DNA from: Sphingomonas sp.
GTDB lineage: Bacteria; Pseudomonadota; Alphaproteobacteria; Sphingomonadales; Sphingomonadaceae
Reading direction: 5' to 3'
Assembly: GCF_017304615.1 (NCBI RefSeq)
Contig: NZ_JAFKLZ010000002.1
Span: 558,001 to 622,000 of the forward strand
DNA length: 64,000 bases
The notes beneath the pieces are model-generated. The model saw nothing but the letters and a program-made list of their open reading frames with translations. It was not told the origin of the DNA and did no database searches. Below are positions 25,380-34,635 of the stretch, in pieces. Numbering within the stretch: the stretch's first letter is position 1; each line of letters starts with the position of its first letter. A program made the position numbers and the translations under genes.

Positions 25380-25751
25380 ATGCGTTTCGGCCTTGTTGCG
25401 GCGACCGCCGCCCTTTTCGCGGCGGCGCCTGCCGTCGCCCACCCCAAGCTGCTTTCCGCCACCCCGGCTCCGAACTCGGTCGTCGCTTCGCCGGTCCGGC
25501 TGCAGCTGACCTTTTCCGAAACCCTCGTCTCCAACTTCTCCGGAGTGGAGCTGGTGATGACCGACATGCCGGGCATGAAGATGTCGTCGCCGATGCGGAT
25601 GACCGTGTCGACCGCCCTCGCTCCCGACGGCAAGTCCGTGGTCGTGACCCTGGCGAAAGCGTTGGCACGCGGCGGATACAAGCTCGACTGGCACGTCGTG
25701 TCCACCGACACGCACCGCGTGCAGGGCAGCTACGCCTTCAAGGTGAAGTGA
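25380..25751 (+). CDS. copC: CopC periplasmic copper-binding protein
   Basis: A 123-residue protein. The signal peptide (MRFGLVAATAALFAAAPAVA) ends just before His-1 of the mature form (HPKLLSATP), a copper ligand in CopC/PcoC. The cupredoxin-like fold follows: SPVRLQLTFSETLV, a Met-rich stretch MTDMPGMKMSSPMRM, and DWHVVSTDTHRVQGSYAFKV with the conserved C-terminal His residues. It carries copper in the periplasm and hands it to CopD. The start at 25380 is chosen for the signal peptide; the frame is open 12 codons further up. Divergent from the cnrYXH-like genes. Confidence 0.88.
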   Translation: MRFGLVAATAALFAAAPAVAHPKLLSATPAPNSVVASPVRLQLTFSETLVSNFSGVELVMTDMPGMKMSSPMRMTVSTALAPDGKSVVVTLAKALARGGYKLDWHVVSTDTHRVQGSYAFKVK

Positions 25752-26671
25752 GCTTGGCCACGCTCGACGTCGTCGTCCGGTTCGCGCTCTATCTGGATCT
25801 GGCGCTGGCGTTCGGCATGGCCTTCTTCGCGCTCTGCGCGCCGCAGGTTCGCGACTCGCTCCCGCTTCCGCGCCTGCTCGCATCCGCCGGACTCACCGGG
25901 ATAGTTCTTTCGATCCTGGGTCTGGCGGTCCTCTCCGCATCGATGGCGGGCGTCCCCCTCGCCCAAGTCGATGCGGAGAGCGTATCCATGGTCCTGACCG
26001 GCATGTCGCTCGGCACGGCCTGGATGGTCCGGATCGGGGGCCTGGCGCTAGTCGTCGCCGCGGCCCGCCTGGTCCCGCGACGACCAACTACCGCGCTGTG
26101 GGCCGCCAGCTTCGGCGGCGCGGTCGCGGTCGGTGGTCTCCCCTGGGCGGGTCACGGCGCGATGGGCAAAGGCGCGATTGGCTGGCTGCACCTCGCCGCC
26201 GACATCGCGCACCTTCTGGCGGCCGGGATCTGGGTCGGCGCCCTCGCATTCCTCCTGCTGCTCGTCGCCCGGCCGTCGGCCCGCACCGATCCGGCGCATT
26301 TGTGGGCGACCCACCGCGCGCTCGACGGGTTCTCGCTCGTCGGGACGGTGGTGGTGGCCGTCATCGTGGTCACCGGCGTGGTGAACGCGTGGCTGCTCGT
26401 CGGCGCAGCCAACATTTTCTCGCTGCCGGGCACGCTCTACGGCCAGCTCCTCATCGCCAAGCTGCTGCTCTTCGCGGTGATGCTCGGCTTCGCGGCGGTC
26501 AACCGCTACCGCCTGACCCCAGCCTTCGCCGCGCGGATCGATGCGCGGGACCATCGTGGTGCCGTCGTCGCGCTCAGGGTCAGCGTCGCGTTGGAGACCG
26601 GATGCGCGGCGCTCGTGCTCGCGCTGGTCGCGTGGCTGGGGACGCTTCAGCCGACCGTGTCTGCGATGTGA
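25748..26671 (+). CDS. copD: CopD inner-membrane copper protein
   Basis: A 307-residue membrane protein with about eight spans. The copper-resistance D family is recognised by WAGHGAMGKGAIGWLHLAAD, IAHLLAAGIWVGALAFLLLL and VVTGVVNAWLLVG, with His residues in spans that could pass copper. The GTG start overlaps the copC stop (GTGA), so the pair is coupled. CopC/CopD together are linked to copper uptake into the cytoplasm or supply to cuproenzymes. The frame is open far upstream across the cnr and copC genes, which is shadow only. Confidence 0.87.
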   Translation: MSLATLDVVVRFALYLDLALAFGMAFFALCAPQVRDSLPLPRLLASAGLTGIVLSILGLAVLSASMAGVPLAQVDAESVSMVLTGMSLGTAWMVRIGGLALVVAAARLVPRRPTTALWAASFGGAVAVGGLPWAGHGAMGKGAIGWLHLAADIAHLLAAGIWVGALAFLLLLVARPSARTDPAHLWATHRALDGFSLVGTVVVAVIVVTGVVNAWLLVGAANIFSLPGTLYGQLLIAKLLLFAVMLGFAAVNRYRLTPAFAARIDARDHRGAVVALRVSVALETGCAALVLALVAWLGTLQPTVSAM

Positions 26672-26723
26672 CGCGCGTGGGGGGAGCGAGCGTATTCACG
26701 GCCCGTCGCTGCGTGACACCCTG

Positions 26724-26993
26724 ATGGACGGGTCGCTGCTCCTCGACGAGACGGGCAGGATGCTCGTGGTCGCGGGGCTGATCTGCGCGGTCCTGCTCGT
26801 TCCGATGATGATCGTCGGCCTCATCGTCGGCATGATCCAGGCCGCGACATCGGTAAGCGAGCAGTCGCTGAGCTTCGTCCCGAAGCTGCTCGCCCTGGTG
26901 CTGTGCCTCGTGGTGTTCGGGGCGGCGGTGGTCGAACTGCTCACCTCGTTCACCGCCGAGCTGTTCGGCGTCATCGGACGCATCGGGCGGTAG
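26724..26993 (+). CDS. fliQ: Orphan FliQ-family flagellar export protein
   Basis: An 89-residue protein with two membrane spans. The central block GLIVGMIQAATSVSEQSLSF followed by VPKLLALVLCLVVFG matches the FliQ/SctS signature, in which QAAT, the E-LSF run and the PK pair are conserved. FliQ is a subunit of the flagellar/type III export gate with FliP and FliR. Here no fliP, fliR or flhB is adjacent: copD is 52 bases upstream and an unrelated minus-strand gene follows. Length and motifs are intact, so it does not look like a decayed fragment. The isolation is odd and may mark a rearrangement. Confidence 0.85.
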   Translation: MDGSLLLDETGRMLVVAGLICAVLLVPMMIVGLIVGMIQAATSVSEQSLSFVPKLLALVLCLVVFGAAVVELLTSFTAELFGVIGRIGR

Positions 26994-27047
26994 CGGCGCG
27001 GCACCTCGGCCAAGGGTGCGGTCGAGGCGAGCCGTGGCCCCGGCGAT

Positions 27048-27821
27048 CTATTCCAGTGGGATCGTGAACGACGGCGCATCGTATAGCGTCGATCTGGCCG
27101 CAGGCACGGTCAGGCCCTCCGCCCGCAACTTGCCGATGACGGTGGCCGCTTCCTGGTGCGACATGCGAGGATCGACCTCGATCGATTTGAGCACCGAATT
27201 CGGGTCGAAGCCGTATCGGAATACCGTGCCGTCGGCCTGCTTCGGCTCGACGTCGCAATAGAGCAGGCGGATCTCGTCCTCGTGCGCGAACGCCTCGCGC
27301 TTAACGCAGAGCAGTTCGGCGAAGCGGTCGTTCGTGCCGCCAAGCGCGAGATCGGTGAAGGTGAGCGAGGACATGTGGGCGGCGATGGCCTGCTGGTCGT
27401 GATACTCCACCCTGCCGGCGAATGCCTGCAAGCTCGGAGCCAGGCGGGCCGAGACGGCAAGGCCGTCGAGAAGATCGCCGAGCCGCGCGGTCGCCTTGAT
27501 GCCCGTGTGCGTCGCACTGTAAATTCGCCACATGGCGTCGCTGTCGGCGGTCCCGGTCCAGCATTGCCCATACCAGTCGGCCGCGAGCGGCTCTAGCGTG
27601 CCGAGCTCGCCGTCGGGCGTGCGAACGAGCGTGTGGGCGAGCAGGAAATTCTCGAACGGATCGTCCCACAGGCCCGGGCTGACCAGCCCGTTCTCGCGGC
27701 TGCGGAGCAGATCGACGAAGCGGTCGAACGAGAACGTGCGATGGACGAGGATGTCCAGGTCGCCGGGCTCGAGGTTGATCAGCGTCGCGCCGCTCGGCGT
27801 GGTGGTTGCCTGGGATGTCAT
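27048..27821 (-). CDS. DUF2971-type protein
   Basis: A 257-residue cytoplasmic protein with DUF2971 features: a short strand HRTFSFDRFVDLLRSRENGL, WDDPFENFLLAH, a YGQCWTGTADSDAMWRIYSA core, and EIRLLYCDVEPKQADGTVFR toward the C terminus. The biochemical function of the family is not established; it is frequent in mobile and defence-rich regions. Its start overlaps the stop of the nuclease-like gene upstream (ATGA), so the pair is one transcriptional and probably functional unit. It is the first gene beyond the metal cluster. Confidence 0.65.
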   Translation of the reverse strand: MTSQATTTPSGATLINLEPGDLDILVHRTFSFDRFVDLLRSRENGLVSPGLWDDPFENFLLAHTLVRTPDGELGTLEPLAADWYGQCWTGTADSDAMWRIYSATHTGIKATARLGDLLDGLAVSARLAPSLQAFAGRVEYHDQQAIAAHMSSLTFTDLALGGTNDRFAELLCVKREAFAHEDEIRLLYCDVEPKQADGTVFRYGFDPNSVLKSIEVDPRMSHQEAATVIGKLRAEGLTVPAARSTLYDAPSFTIPLE

Positions 27822-29128
27822 GCGAGGCTCCTCGATATGGACTTGATTGCCTTCAGCCCGCTGCCGAAGCGCGCGATCGCCTCGCGGTGACGCTCGAGCT
27901 CGCCGTAGGGAAGGTAGGAGAAGTCGAGGTCGGCGATCCGGCTGAACGCGGGACGGCGCAGTTGCGCGCGGACGTCCGCCTCGCGCGCGTCCGGCGCGAC
28001 CAGGAACAGCCCCGCGGCCTTGTGCAGGTCGCCGCCGGACAGAGCGAGGTCGAGCATGCGAACGATCCCCGAGTATATCGAGGTGGAGTGCTCGACCTCG
28101 AACGCGGCGGTGACGTGGCCGGCTCCCTTCTCGAGCCAGAGCACGTCGATGAGGCGGATCGAGTCCGCGCCGCTGGCGGTCGCGATTGCGTCAGGCAGGC
28201 GATCGAGGCAGCCCTCGCCGAGTGGCATCCCGGCATGCAGCCGCCCCCGATCGTTCGCGGCGATCCAGACGTCATGTCCGAGCGCGATGCCGAGGTCGCG
28301 CAGCCATGCCTGCACCTCGGCGTGGGTGCGATCGCCCTCCTGCTGCGCCGCGGCGGCCTTGCCGAGCGTCTGGGCCTCGGCGCGTGCGCGCTCGAGCCGC
28401 GACGTCCAGTCTGCCGCCGACTCCAGATCGTCGTCGAGCGGCGGTGCCGGATAGCGGCCGGAGCCGATGTCGAACAGCAGGCCGCCGATAGCGCCGAGGT
28501 CGTTGGACAGAAGGTCGCGACACTGGTCGTTGAGATCGAGGACGCCGGTGCGCATCGCGAGGAACTGGTCCCAGCTGCCGAGCTTCACCTTGGCGCCGGT
28601 CAGCGCGTTGTAGCCGTTGACGATCGCGGTGTTGAACGGCGGCACCAGCGTCGGGTGCAGGAAGTAGAGCAGGTTGGCGACCGCCGGACCGAGCCCCTTG
28701 ATCTTCAGTCGGTCGATCGCGTGGATGTGGTCGATGATCTCCTCGGCGGTGTCGCAGCACGAGCAGTTGTCGAGCAGGCGACCGAACGCGCGCTGGTTCT
28801 CGGGACTCTCGTAGATGTCCGGGATGCGCAGCTTCGGCTTCCACAGAAAGGCGTGGTCCGCGCCCTTGAAGATCTGGCGCTGCTCGGCGACCGAGTGGAC
28901 GACTGTCTCCAGCGACGACCCGCGATACGTGACGCCGAACGTGCCGCCGCCGATCTCGCCCACGACCTGCTGCAGGCCGCGCCGGATCGAGCGGAAGTTC
29001 TTCAGGCGCTCATCCCAAAGGAACCAGGAGCGGTATGTGGCGCCGGGGTCGTCGCGCCAGCGCTGGATCATTTCCCGAATGCGGGGAACCCGGCCGTTTC
29101 CGGCGATCTGCAGGGCGGTAGTGGCCAT
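27818..29128 (-). CDS. Predicted restriction-type nuclease with helix-hairpin-helix domain
   Basis: A 436-residue protein. The middle contains a helix-hairpin-helix-like DNA-binding stretch (IKGLGPAVANLLYFLHP). The C-terminal part contains AAFEVEHSTSIYSGIVRMLD, in which a beta strand with an E-x-E pair and a following helix resembles the core of PD-(D/E)xK restriction-type nucleases. The family is not named with certainty. Coupling to a DUF2971 gene and position among defence-like genes suggest a role against foreign DNA (inference). No cognate DNA methylase of restriction type lies next to it; the methyltransferase at 29204 looks like a small-molecule enzyme. Confidence 0.5.
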   Translation of the reverse strand: MATTALQIAGNGRVPRIREMIQRWRDDPGATYRSWFLWDERLKNFRSIRRGLQQVVGEIGGGTFGVTYRGSSLETVVHSVAEQRQIFKGADHAFLWKPKLRIPDIYESPENQRAFGRLLDNCSCCDTAEEIIDHIHAIDRLKIKGLGPAVANLLYFLHPTLVPPFNTAIVNGYNALTGAKVKLGSWDQFLAMRTGVLDLNDQCRDLLSNDLGAIGGLLFDIGSGRYPAPPLDDDLESAADWTSRLERARAEAQTLGKAAAAQQEGDRTHAEVQAWLRDLGIALGHDVWIAANDRGRLHAGMPLGEGCLDRLPDAIATASGADSIRLIDVLWLEKGAGHVTAAFEVEHSTSIYSGIVRMLDLALSGGDLHKAAGLFLVAPDAREADVRAQLRRPAFSRIADLDFSYLPYGELERHREAIARFGSGLKAIKSISRSLA

Positions 29129-29203
29129 CTTTCCTCCGTCTGGTGGTCGGAACTAGCGTGTCCGGCGCGCCGTTTCGAGCGCGATCGCGCCGGCGGACCG
29201 GCT

Positions 29204-29878
29204 TCAGCCGGCCTTGTTGGCGGTGAAGACGCTAATCGATCCCGACGGCGTGGTGATGACCATCGATTCGGTAACGTCGGTGAAGCCCGCCCCGGCGATC
29301 AGGCCGGGCAGCGCGCCGTCGGCGTTCGGCTGCGTGTCGCGCCGGCCGTCGATCCGCTGGACGGTCATTCGGAACAGCGCGCGCATCAGCGGCGAGCGCT
29401 GCTCGGAATAGTCGGCGAGCACTAGCTGCCCGCCGGGGCGTAGAACCGCGAGCATGGCCGCAAGACCACTCGCCTTGCCCTCGAGTCCAACTTGGTGGAG
29501 GACCAGCGTGCAAGTGACGAGGTCCAGCGTGCCCGCACGTCCATCGCGCGCGGCGTCAGAGGCGAAGCCACTCCGCCATGCGATCGAATGGTGGCCATCC
29601 TTCGCCTTGCGTTGTGCTATCTCGAGCGCATCCGGGTCGGGATCGAGGCCAGTGATGACCGCCCCTGGCAGCCGCCAGGCCAAGGCGACGGCGAGCGTCC
29701 CGGTGCCGCAACCCACGTCCAGCACGGTTGTCGGTTCCGCGTCGGCGACCGCATCGACGACTGCCCGGCGCCATCGCTGTTCGCGGGTGAATACGCGCAG
29801 TGCGGCGTCATAGAGAACGGTCGGCCCCCGCCCTAGCGCGGGAGTGAATCCACGCGTCGTCTGATCTGTTTTCGGCAC
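29204..29878 (-). CDS. Class I SAM-dependent methyltransferase
   Basis: A 224-residue methyltransferase with the Rossmann motif I TTVLDVGCGTGTLAVALAWR, motif II acidic end ITGLDPDPDALEIA, and motif IV-like LDLVTCTLVLHQVG, then RPGGQLVLADY. The substrate is not evident. The GTG start has an AGGAGG site that is itself part of a hairpin. It is divergent from the copper ATPase gene and shares its upstream region, so copper-linked expression is possible but unproven. Confidence 0.75.
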   Translation of the reverse strand: MPKTDQTTRGFTPALGRGPTVLYDAALRVFTREQRWRRAVVDAVADAEPTTVLDVGCGTGTLAVALAWRLPGAVITGLDPDPDALEIAQRKAKDGHHSIAWRSGFASDAARDGRAGTLDLVTCTLVLHQVGLEGKASGLAAMLAVLRPGGQLVLADYSEQRSPLMRALFRMTVQRIDGRRDTQPNADGALPGLIAGAGFTDVTESMVITTPSGSISVFTANKAG

Positions 29879-29881
29879 CGG

Positions 29882-29900
29882 CCCCTCCTGTCGGGAGGGG
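29882..29900 (-). promoter_or_regulatory. Hairpin enclosing the ribosome site of the methyltransferase gene
   Basis: On the minus strand CCCCTCC pairs perfectly with GGAGGGG across a five-base loop (29900-29894 with 29888-29882). The right arm contains the AGGAGG ribosome site that serves the GTG start at 29878. Such sequestration could lower or condition translation. Whether it is regulatory or a chance of G-rich ribosome sites cannot be told from sequence. Confidence 0.4.
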
Positions 29901-29951
29901 ATACGCGCCGCGATGCGTAAACCCTCATGGGCGGCAGCGCGGAAAAAGCTC

Positions 29952-29982
29952 TTGACCCTGACATGATGTCAAACACCATCTA
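29952..29982 (+). promoter_or_regulatory. CueR-type promoter of the copper ATPase gene
   Basis: -35 TTGACC (29952-29957), a 19-base spacer and -10 CATCTA (29977-29982). Inside the spacer lies the perfect dyad TGACAT-G-ATGTCA (29959-29971). Spacer length and dyad position are diagnostic of MerR/CueR-activated promoters. The same 13-base dyad, in opposite reading, recurs at 52607-52619 beside cueR. A GGAGG ribosome site and the ATG at 30001 follow. Confidence 0.82.
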
Positions 29983-30000
29983 GGGTGCCGGAGGACCGAC

Positions 30001-32361
30001 ATGCACGATCACGGACACGCCTCAAAGGACATGGGGCAAGGCTGCTGCGGTGGGCATCATCTGACCGATGGCGGAAAAACGGTCAAGGATCCGGTCTGCG
30101 GCATGGACGTCGATCCGGCGGCGACGGCGCATCACGCCGAGCACGCCGGCGTCGAGCACCACTTCTGCTCCGCCGGCTGCCGCGCGAAGTTCGTCGCCGA
30201 CCCCGCGCGGTATCTCGACGATGCGCCGCGTGTCGCGCCACAGGCGTCGCCCGGCGCTATGTGGACGTGCCCGATGCACCCCGAGATCCGCCGGAACGGC
30301 CCGGGCACCTGCCCGATCTGCGGCATGGCGCTCGAGCCGGAGGAGCCGTCGCTCGACGACGCGCCCAACCCCGAGCTGGTCGACTTCACCCGCCGCGTCT
30401 GGGTGGCGGGCGCGCTGACCCTGCCGCTGCTGGCGGTGTCGATGGTCGCGGAGGCGCTTGGCTTGGCGCTGGTGCCGGCCGCGTGGAACCCCTGGGTCCA
30501 GCTGCTGCTCGCTGCACCGGTCGTGCTGTGGGCGGGCCTTCCCTTCTTCCAGCGCGGCTGGACGTCGATCGTCACGTGGCGTCTCAACATGTTCACGCTG
30601 GTGTCGATCGGCGTCGGCGCGGCGTTCGCCTACAGCGTCGTCGCCACGGTTGCGCCGCGAGTTTTCCCCGACACCTTCCGCATGCACGGCATGGTGCCGG
30701 TCTACTACGAGGCCGCCGCCGTGGTGGTGACGCTGGTGCTGCTCGGCCAGGTGCTCGAGCTGCGCGCCCGCGCCGCGACGGGCCGCGCCATCCGGGCGCT
30801 GCTCGACCTTGCGCCCAAGACGGCGATCAGGATCGACGCGGACGGCACCGAGCAGGAGGTATCGCTAGGGGACGTCGCGGCGGGCGATCGGCTGAGGGTC
30901 CGTCCGGGCGAGGCGGTGCCGGTGGACGGGATCGTCGTCGAGGGGCGCTCGTCGGTCGACGAGGCGATGTTGACCGGCGAGCCCGCGCCGGTCCTGAAGG
31001 CCGCCGGCGCCGAGGTCACCGGCGGCACCGTCAACGGCACGGGATCGCTGACGATCGAGGCACGGGCGGTTGGCGCGGACACCGTTCTGGCGCGCATCGT
31101 CAAGATGGTCGCGCAGGCGCAGCGCAGCCGCGCGCCGATCCAGGCGGTGGCGGACCGCGTGTCCGGCTGGTTCGTGCCGCTCGTCGTCCTGATCGCCGTC
31201 GTGACGTTCATAGTCTGGAACCTCGTCGGTCCGGAACCGCGCTTCGGCCACGCCCTGCTGAACGCGATCGCCGTGCTGATCATCGCCTGTCCGTGCGCGC
31301 TCGGTCTCGCGACGCCGATGTCGATCATGGTCGGCACGGGACGCGGCGCGCACGCCGGCGTGCTCGTGAAGGACGCCGAGGCGCTGCAGCTGCTCGAGCG
31401 CGTCGACACGCTGGTCATCGACAAGACGGGCACACTGACCGAGGGCCGTCCGAGGCTCGTCGACGTTGAGGTCACATCGGGCTTCTTCCCGGCGGACGTC
31501 CTTTCGGCGGCGGCCGCCGTCGAGGCGCGGTCGGAGCATCCGCTCGCGCGCGCCATCGTCGACGCGGCGCGCGACCAGGGCATCGAGACGGCCGAGGCCA
31601 TCGACTTCGAATCCCAGACCGGACTTGGCGTCAGTGGCGTGGTGGGCGGCCGGACGGTGGCGGTCGGCAATGCCGAACAGATGGAGCGCGTCGGCGCGGA
31701 CGCCGCCCCGCTCGCCTTCGCGGCCGAGCGCCATCGTGGCACCGGCGCGGGCGTCATGTTCGTGGCGATCGGTGGTAGGCTGGCGGGTCTGCTGGTCGTG
31801 ACCGATCCGGTCAAGGAGTCCGCCGGCCCCGCGATAGCGGCGCTTCGAGAGGAGGGTCTGCGGATCGTGATGCTGACGGGCGATGCCGAGGCCACCGCGA
31901 GGGCGGTCGCCAGCACGATCGGGGGCATCGACGAGGTCCACGCGGGACTCCGACCCGAGGACAAGGCGCGCATCGTCGCCGAGCTGCGCGCGAAGGGTGC
32001 CGTGGTCGCCATGGCGGGTGACGGCATCAACGACGCCCCCGCGCTCGCCGCCGCCGATGTCGGCGTCGCGATGGGCACCGGGACCGACGTCGCGATCGAG
32101 AGCGCGGGCGTGACGCTCACCAAGGGCGATCTCGCGGCGATGGTGCGCGCGCGGCGTCTGGCCAAGGCGACGATGCGCAACATCCGCCAGAACCTGTTCT
32201 TCTCGTTCCTGTTCAACGGGATCGGCGTGCCGGTCGCCGCGGGCGTCCTGTATCCGGTCGCCGGCATCCTGTTGTCGCCGATGATCGCCGGCGCCGCGAT
32301 GGCGCTGTCGAGCTTCACCGTGGTGACGAACGCGCTGCGGCTGAACGCGGCGAGGCTCTGA
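30001..32361 (+). CDS. Copper-exporting P1B-type ATPase with YHS and metal-binding N-terminal domains
   Basis: A 786-residue pump. A His/Cys-rich N terminus precedes a YHS domain (DPVCGMDV ... [19 protein letters not shown], residues 30-75). A zinc-ribbon-like metal domain follows ([20 protein letters not shown], near 86-115), with eight membrane spans after it. The ion-path motif is [11 protein letters not shown], the phosphorylated Asp is in DKTGTLTEG, the nucleotide site has SEHPLARAI, and the hinge has [10 protein letters not shown]. There is no CxxC HMA domain; the YHS/CPMHP pair replaces it. It exports Cu(I)/Ag(I) from the cytoplasm. The upstream CueR-type promoter supports copper induction. 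Confidence 0.9.
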   Translation: MHDHGHASKDMGQGCCGGHHLTDGGKTVKDPVCGMDVDPAATAHHAEHAGVEHHFCSAGCRAKFVADPARYLDDAPRVAPQASPGAMWTCPMHPEIRRNGPGTCPICGMALEPEEPSLDDAPNPELVDFTRRVWVAGALTLPLLAVSMVAEALGLALVPAAWNPWVQLLLAAPVVLWAGLPFFQRGWTSIVTWRLNMFTLVSIGVGAAFAYSVVATVAPRVFPDTFRMHGMVPVYYEAAAVVVTLVLLGQVLELRARAATGRAIRALLDLAPKTAIRIDADGTEQEVSLGDVAAGDRLRVRPGEAVPVDGIVVEGRSSVDEAMLTGEPAPVLKAAGAEVTGGTVNGTGSLTIEARAVGADTVLARIVKMVAQAQRSRAPIQAVADRVSGWFVPLVVLIAVVTFIVWNLVGPEPRFGHALLNAIAVLIIACPCALGLATPMSIMVGTGRGAHAGVLVKDAEALQLLERVDTLVIDKTGTLTEGRPRLVDVEVTSGFFPADVLSAAAAVEARSEHPLARAIVDAARDQGIETAEAIDFESQTGLGVSGVVGGRTVAVGNAEQMERVGADAAPLAFAAERHRGTGAGVMFVAIGGRLAGLLVVTDPVKESAGPAIAALREEGLRIVMLTGDAEATARAVASTIGGIDEVHAGLRPEDKARIVAELRAKGAVVAMAGDGINDAPALAAADVGVAMGTGTDVAIESAGVTLTKGDLAAMVRARRLAKATMRNIRQNLFFSFLFNGIGVPVAAGVLYPVAGILLSPMIAGAAMALSSFTVVTNALRLNAARL

Positions 32362-32431
32362 AGGGCGGTCCAGCCTGCGGCCTTGGCCATGGCGCCCGCC
32401 GCGTCCATATCCGGCGGCATTGGAGGAAGTC

Positions 32432-33043
32432 ATGGCCTACACGATCCTGGCGCAGGGGCCGGGCTACACGGTTGCGCAGGACGACGAGGCGCACTCCTCG
32501 ATACCCTATGCCGCCGTCGACCGGGAGAACGGCGACCGCAACCACGGCTTCGTCGATCTCGCCGACCGGCCCGAGCTAGCGGCGGACATTCCCGAGGCGG
32601 GACGTTCGGCGGGGCTGCGCACGCTTCTGGAGACGGTGAACGGGGTCGGGTCGCCGCTGATGACGCTCGGCTGCGAGTGTGGGGTCTTTCTGCGGGAACC
32701 CGAGTCCGAACAAGCGCCGGACCGCTACATCGGATCCTATGTCGCGATCGCCTTCCGCGTGGCCGGAATGAACACCGCCGCGCGCATCTACGAGCTCGCG
32801 CGCGCCGTGTTGGGCCGGACCGCCGGCAGCGAAGCGCACCACTACACCTTCGAGATCACGATCACGCCGCTGCGCGCCTTGTTCGGGCATGCGGGGTGCT
32901 TCGAGATGCACACCAACGCGCTGGGATATGGCCGCGACGACGCGCAGGCGTGGGCGGCGTTCGACGCGGCGTGCCTGGCGCTGTCGACCGCTGTCGAGGG
33001 CGTGCTCGCGCTGCCGCGGGATGACGTGATTTTCCAAGCCTAG
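32432..33043 (+). CDS. Hypothetical protein after the copper ATPase
   Basis: A 203-residue soluble protein not assigned to a family. It has a clear GGAGGAAG ribosome site. No signal peptide or membrane span is visible. A TLGCECGVFL segment with two Cys near residue 76 and a mixed alpha/beta C-terminal half (FEITITPLRALFGHAGCFEM) are the only marked features. It follows the ATPase by 70 bases on the same strand and could be co-transcribed. It may equally start the unrelated cassette that follows. Confidence 0.65.
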   Translation: MAYTILAQGPGYTVAQDDEAHSSIPYAAVDRENGDRNHGFVDLADRPELAADIPEAGRSAGLRTLLETVNGVGSPLMTLGCECGVFLREPESEQAPDRYIGSYVAIAFRVAGMNTAARIYELARAVLGRTAGSEAHHYTFEITITPLRALFGHAGCFEMHTNALGYGRDDAQAWAAFDAACLALSTAVEGVLALPRDDVIFQA

Positions 33044-33139
33044 CCTTGGGCGGCGGCTCGACCAGATCGAACCATCCTGGACCGGCCCCCTTGACTCGCG
33101 GCGGCGATCCGCGACGATCCGAGCATCGGGGGGATTTTC

Positions 33140-33718
33140 ATGACTAAGGTCATATACCTGACCGGCGCGCCGGCGTCGGGGAAGAGTTCGACCACGAGGA
33201 TGCTGGCCGAGCGCGTGCCCGGGCTGCAGGTCTGGGAATATGGCGCGCGTCTGACCGAGCACGTGCGGACGCGGGTCGATGGGGTCGCCAGCCAGGACGA
33301 GTTGCGGACGCGTTCGTCAGGCATCGTCACGCCAGCGGACGTGGACGAGGTCGACGACGCCCTGATCGCATTCGTCGGTGAGCATCGGGAGCGCAGCAAC
33401 GTCCTGATCGACAGCCATGCGGTCACCAAGGAGGAATACGGATACCGGATCACGCCCTTCTCGCTGGCGCGCTTCGCCCAGCTCGCGCCCGATGAGATCT
33501 GGGTTCTCTACGCCAGCCCGGAGGAAACGCGGCGGCGCATCGAGGCCGACGGAGGCGGGCGACCGATGGTGACGGTGGAGGAGGCCAGGACGCACACCTT
33601 GCTCCAGTCGTCGGTGGCCGCGACCTACGGCATGTCCCTAGGCCGGCCCGTCTATCTCTTCGACACGGCGGCGGAACGTGGCGCGCTGGTCGATCGCCTG
33701 GCGGCGAGGTTCGCATGA
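33140..33718 (+). CDS. P-loop nucleotide kinase-like protein
   Basis: A 192-residue protein beginning with a Walker A motif (YLTGAPASGKSSTTRMLAER). LIDSHAVTKEEYG at mid-protein could be Walker B-like, and WVLYASPEETRRRIEAD resembles the lid region of adenylate/shikimate-type kinases. It would phosphorylate a nucleotide or small molecule in the cytoplasm; the substrate is unknown. Its stop overlaps the next start (ATGA). The BpsA-like gene and a third unknown gene follow in the same coupled unit, which looks like a three-gene cassette. Confidence 0.7.
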   Translation: MTKVIYLTGAPASGKSSTTRMLAERVPGLQVWEYGARLTEHVRTRVDGVASQDELRTRSSGIVTPADVDEVDDALIAFVGEHRERSNVLIDSHAVTKEEYGYRITPFSLARFAQLAPDEIWVLYASPEETRRRIEADGGGRPMVTVEEARTHTLLQSSVAATYGMSLGRPVYLFDTAAERGALVDRLAARFA

Positions 33719-34635
33719 CCGGGGTGCTGGGATGGATCGGCGGGATCGTCCGCGGTGGTGCCCAGCCGCCGGAGCAGGTGGCGCGCCCCGCGCCGCAGGA
33801 GCGGAGGCGCGTCGATCTGCGCAAGGCCATCAACGCGGTGTCGGACGTCGTGCAGAACCGGCCCCGGCCGCTGCGCGTGTTCGACCAGATCCACATGAAG
33901 ACCGGCGACATGGTGCTGCAGAGCGAGATGATCGCCGACTGGGCCGACGGGAAGCGCCTGGCCTTCATCGGCGACGGCGACGCGATCAGCGTGTGCGTCG
34001 CCTACCTGCGCGCGCGCGACGTGCTGAACTTCGGACCGTCGCACATTACCGTGTTCGACTTCGACGAGCGGACTGTCGAGGCGGTGATGAACTTCGCCGA
34101 CCGTGAGCGCATCGCGAACCTCGACGCCCGGCTCTACAACGTGCTCGACGCTATGGAGCCGGGCGAGCTGTTCGACTGCTTCTACACCAATCCCCCTTGG
34201 GGTGCCTCGAACAACGGTGAGAGCGTGAACGTGTTCGTCGAGCGCGGGATGGAGGCGACCGGTCACGTCGGCGAGGGCGTCGTCGTGATCGCCGACGACG
34301 ACGAGCTTCCTTGGCCGAAGCACGTGCTGGCCAGCGTCCAGCGGTTCGCCGCCCTGGAGGGCTTCTACGTGTCGAAGATGCAGCGCAAGCTGCACGAATA
34401 CCATCTGGACGACGCGCCGGAGCTCAAGTCCTGCAATCTCTATCTCGCCGCGGTTCCCGGCAACCTGACGCGGCCGACGAGCGAGGCGATCAGCGATCCG
34501 CGCCGACTCGAGAACTTCTACGGGCTGTCGCAGGAGCCGCGCGTCCGCTACGTTCGGGCTCGCCGTCGTCTCGACTACGGGGTGGCGCACGAGGACGAAT
34601 ACGAGCTGGAACTGTTGGAGAGCGACCGTGAATGA
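33715..34635 (+). CDS. BpsA-like (branched-chain polyamine synthase family) methyltransferase-fold protein
   Basis: A 306-residue protein with the catalytic-domain pattern of N4-bis(aminopropyl)spermidine synthase family proteins. The Rossmann-like strand is FIGDGDAISVCVAYL, the acidic strand DFDERTVEAVMNFA, and the FYTNPPWGASNNGES loop keeps the NPPW signature also found in DNA amino-methyltransferases. KLHEYHLDDAPELKSCNLYL follows. Archaeal and thermophile homologues make branched polyamines. In a mesophilic bacterium, between a P-loop kinase and an unknown gene, the job may be different. Coupled to both neighbours (ATGA upstream, 8-base overlap downstream). Confidence 0.65.
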   Translation: MTGVLGWIGGIVRGGAQPPEQVARPAPQERRRVDLRKAINAVSDVVQNRPRPLRVFDQIHMKTGDMVLQSEMIADWADGKRLAFIGDGDAISVCVAYLRARDVLNFGPSHITVFDFDERTVEAVMNFADRERIANLDARLYNVLDAMEPGELFDCFYTNPPWGASNNGESVNVFVERGMEATGHVGEGVVVIADDDELPWPKHVLASVQRFAALEGFYVSKMQRKLHEYHLDDAPELKSCNLYLAAVPGNLTRPTSEAISDPRRLENFYGLSQEPRVRYVRARRRLDYGVAHEDEYELELLESDRE

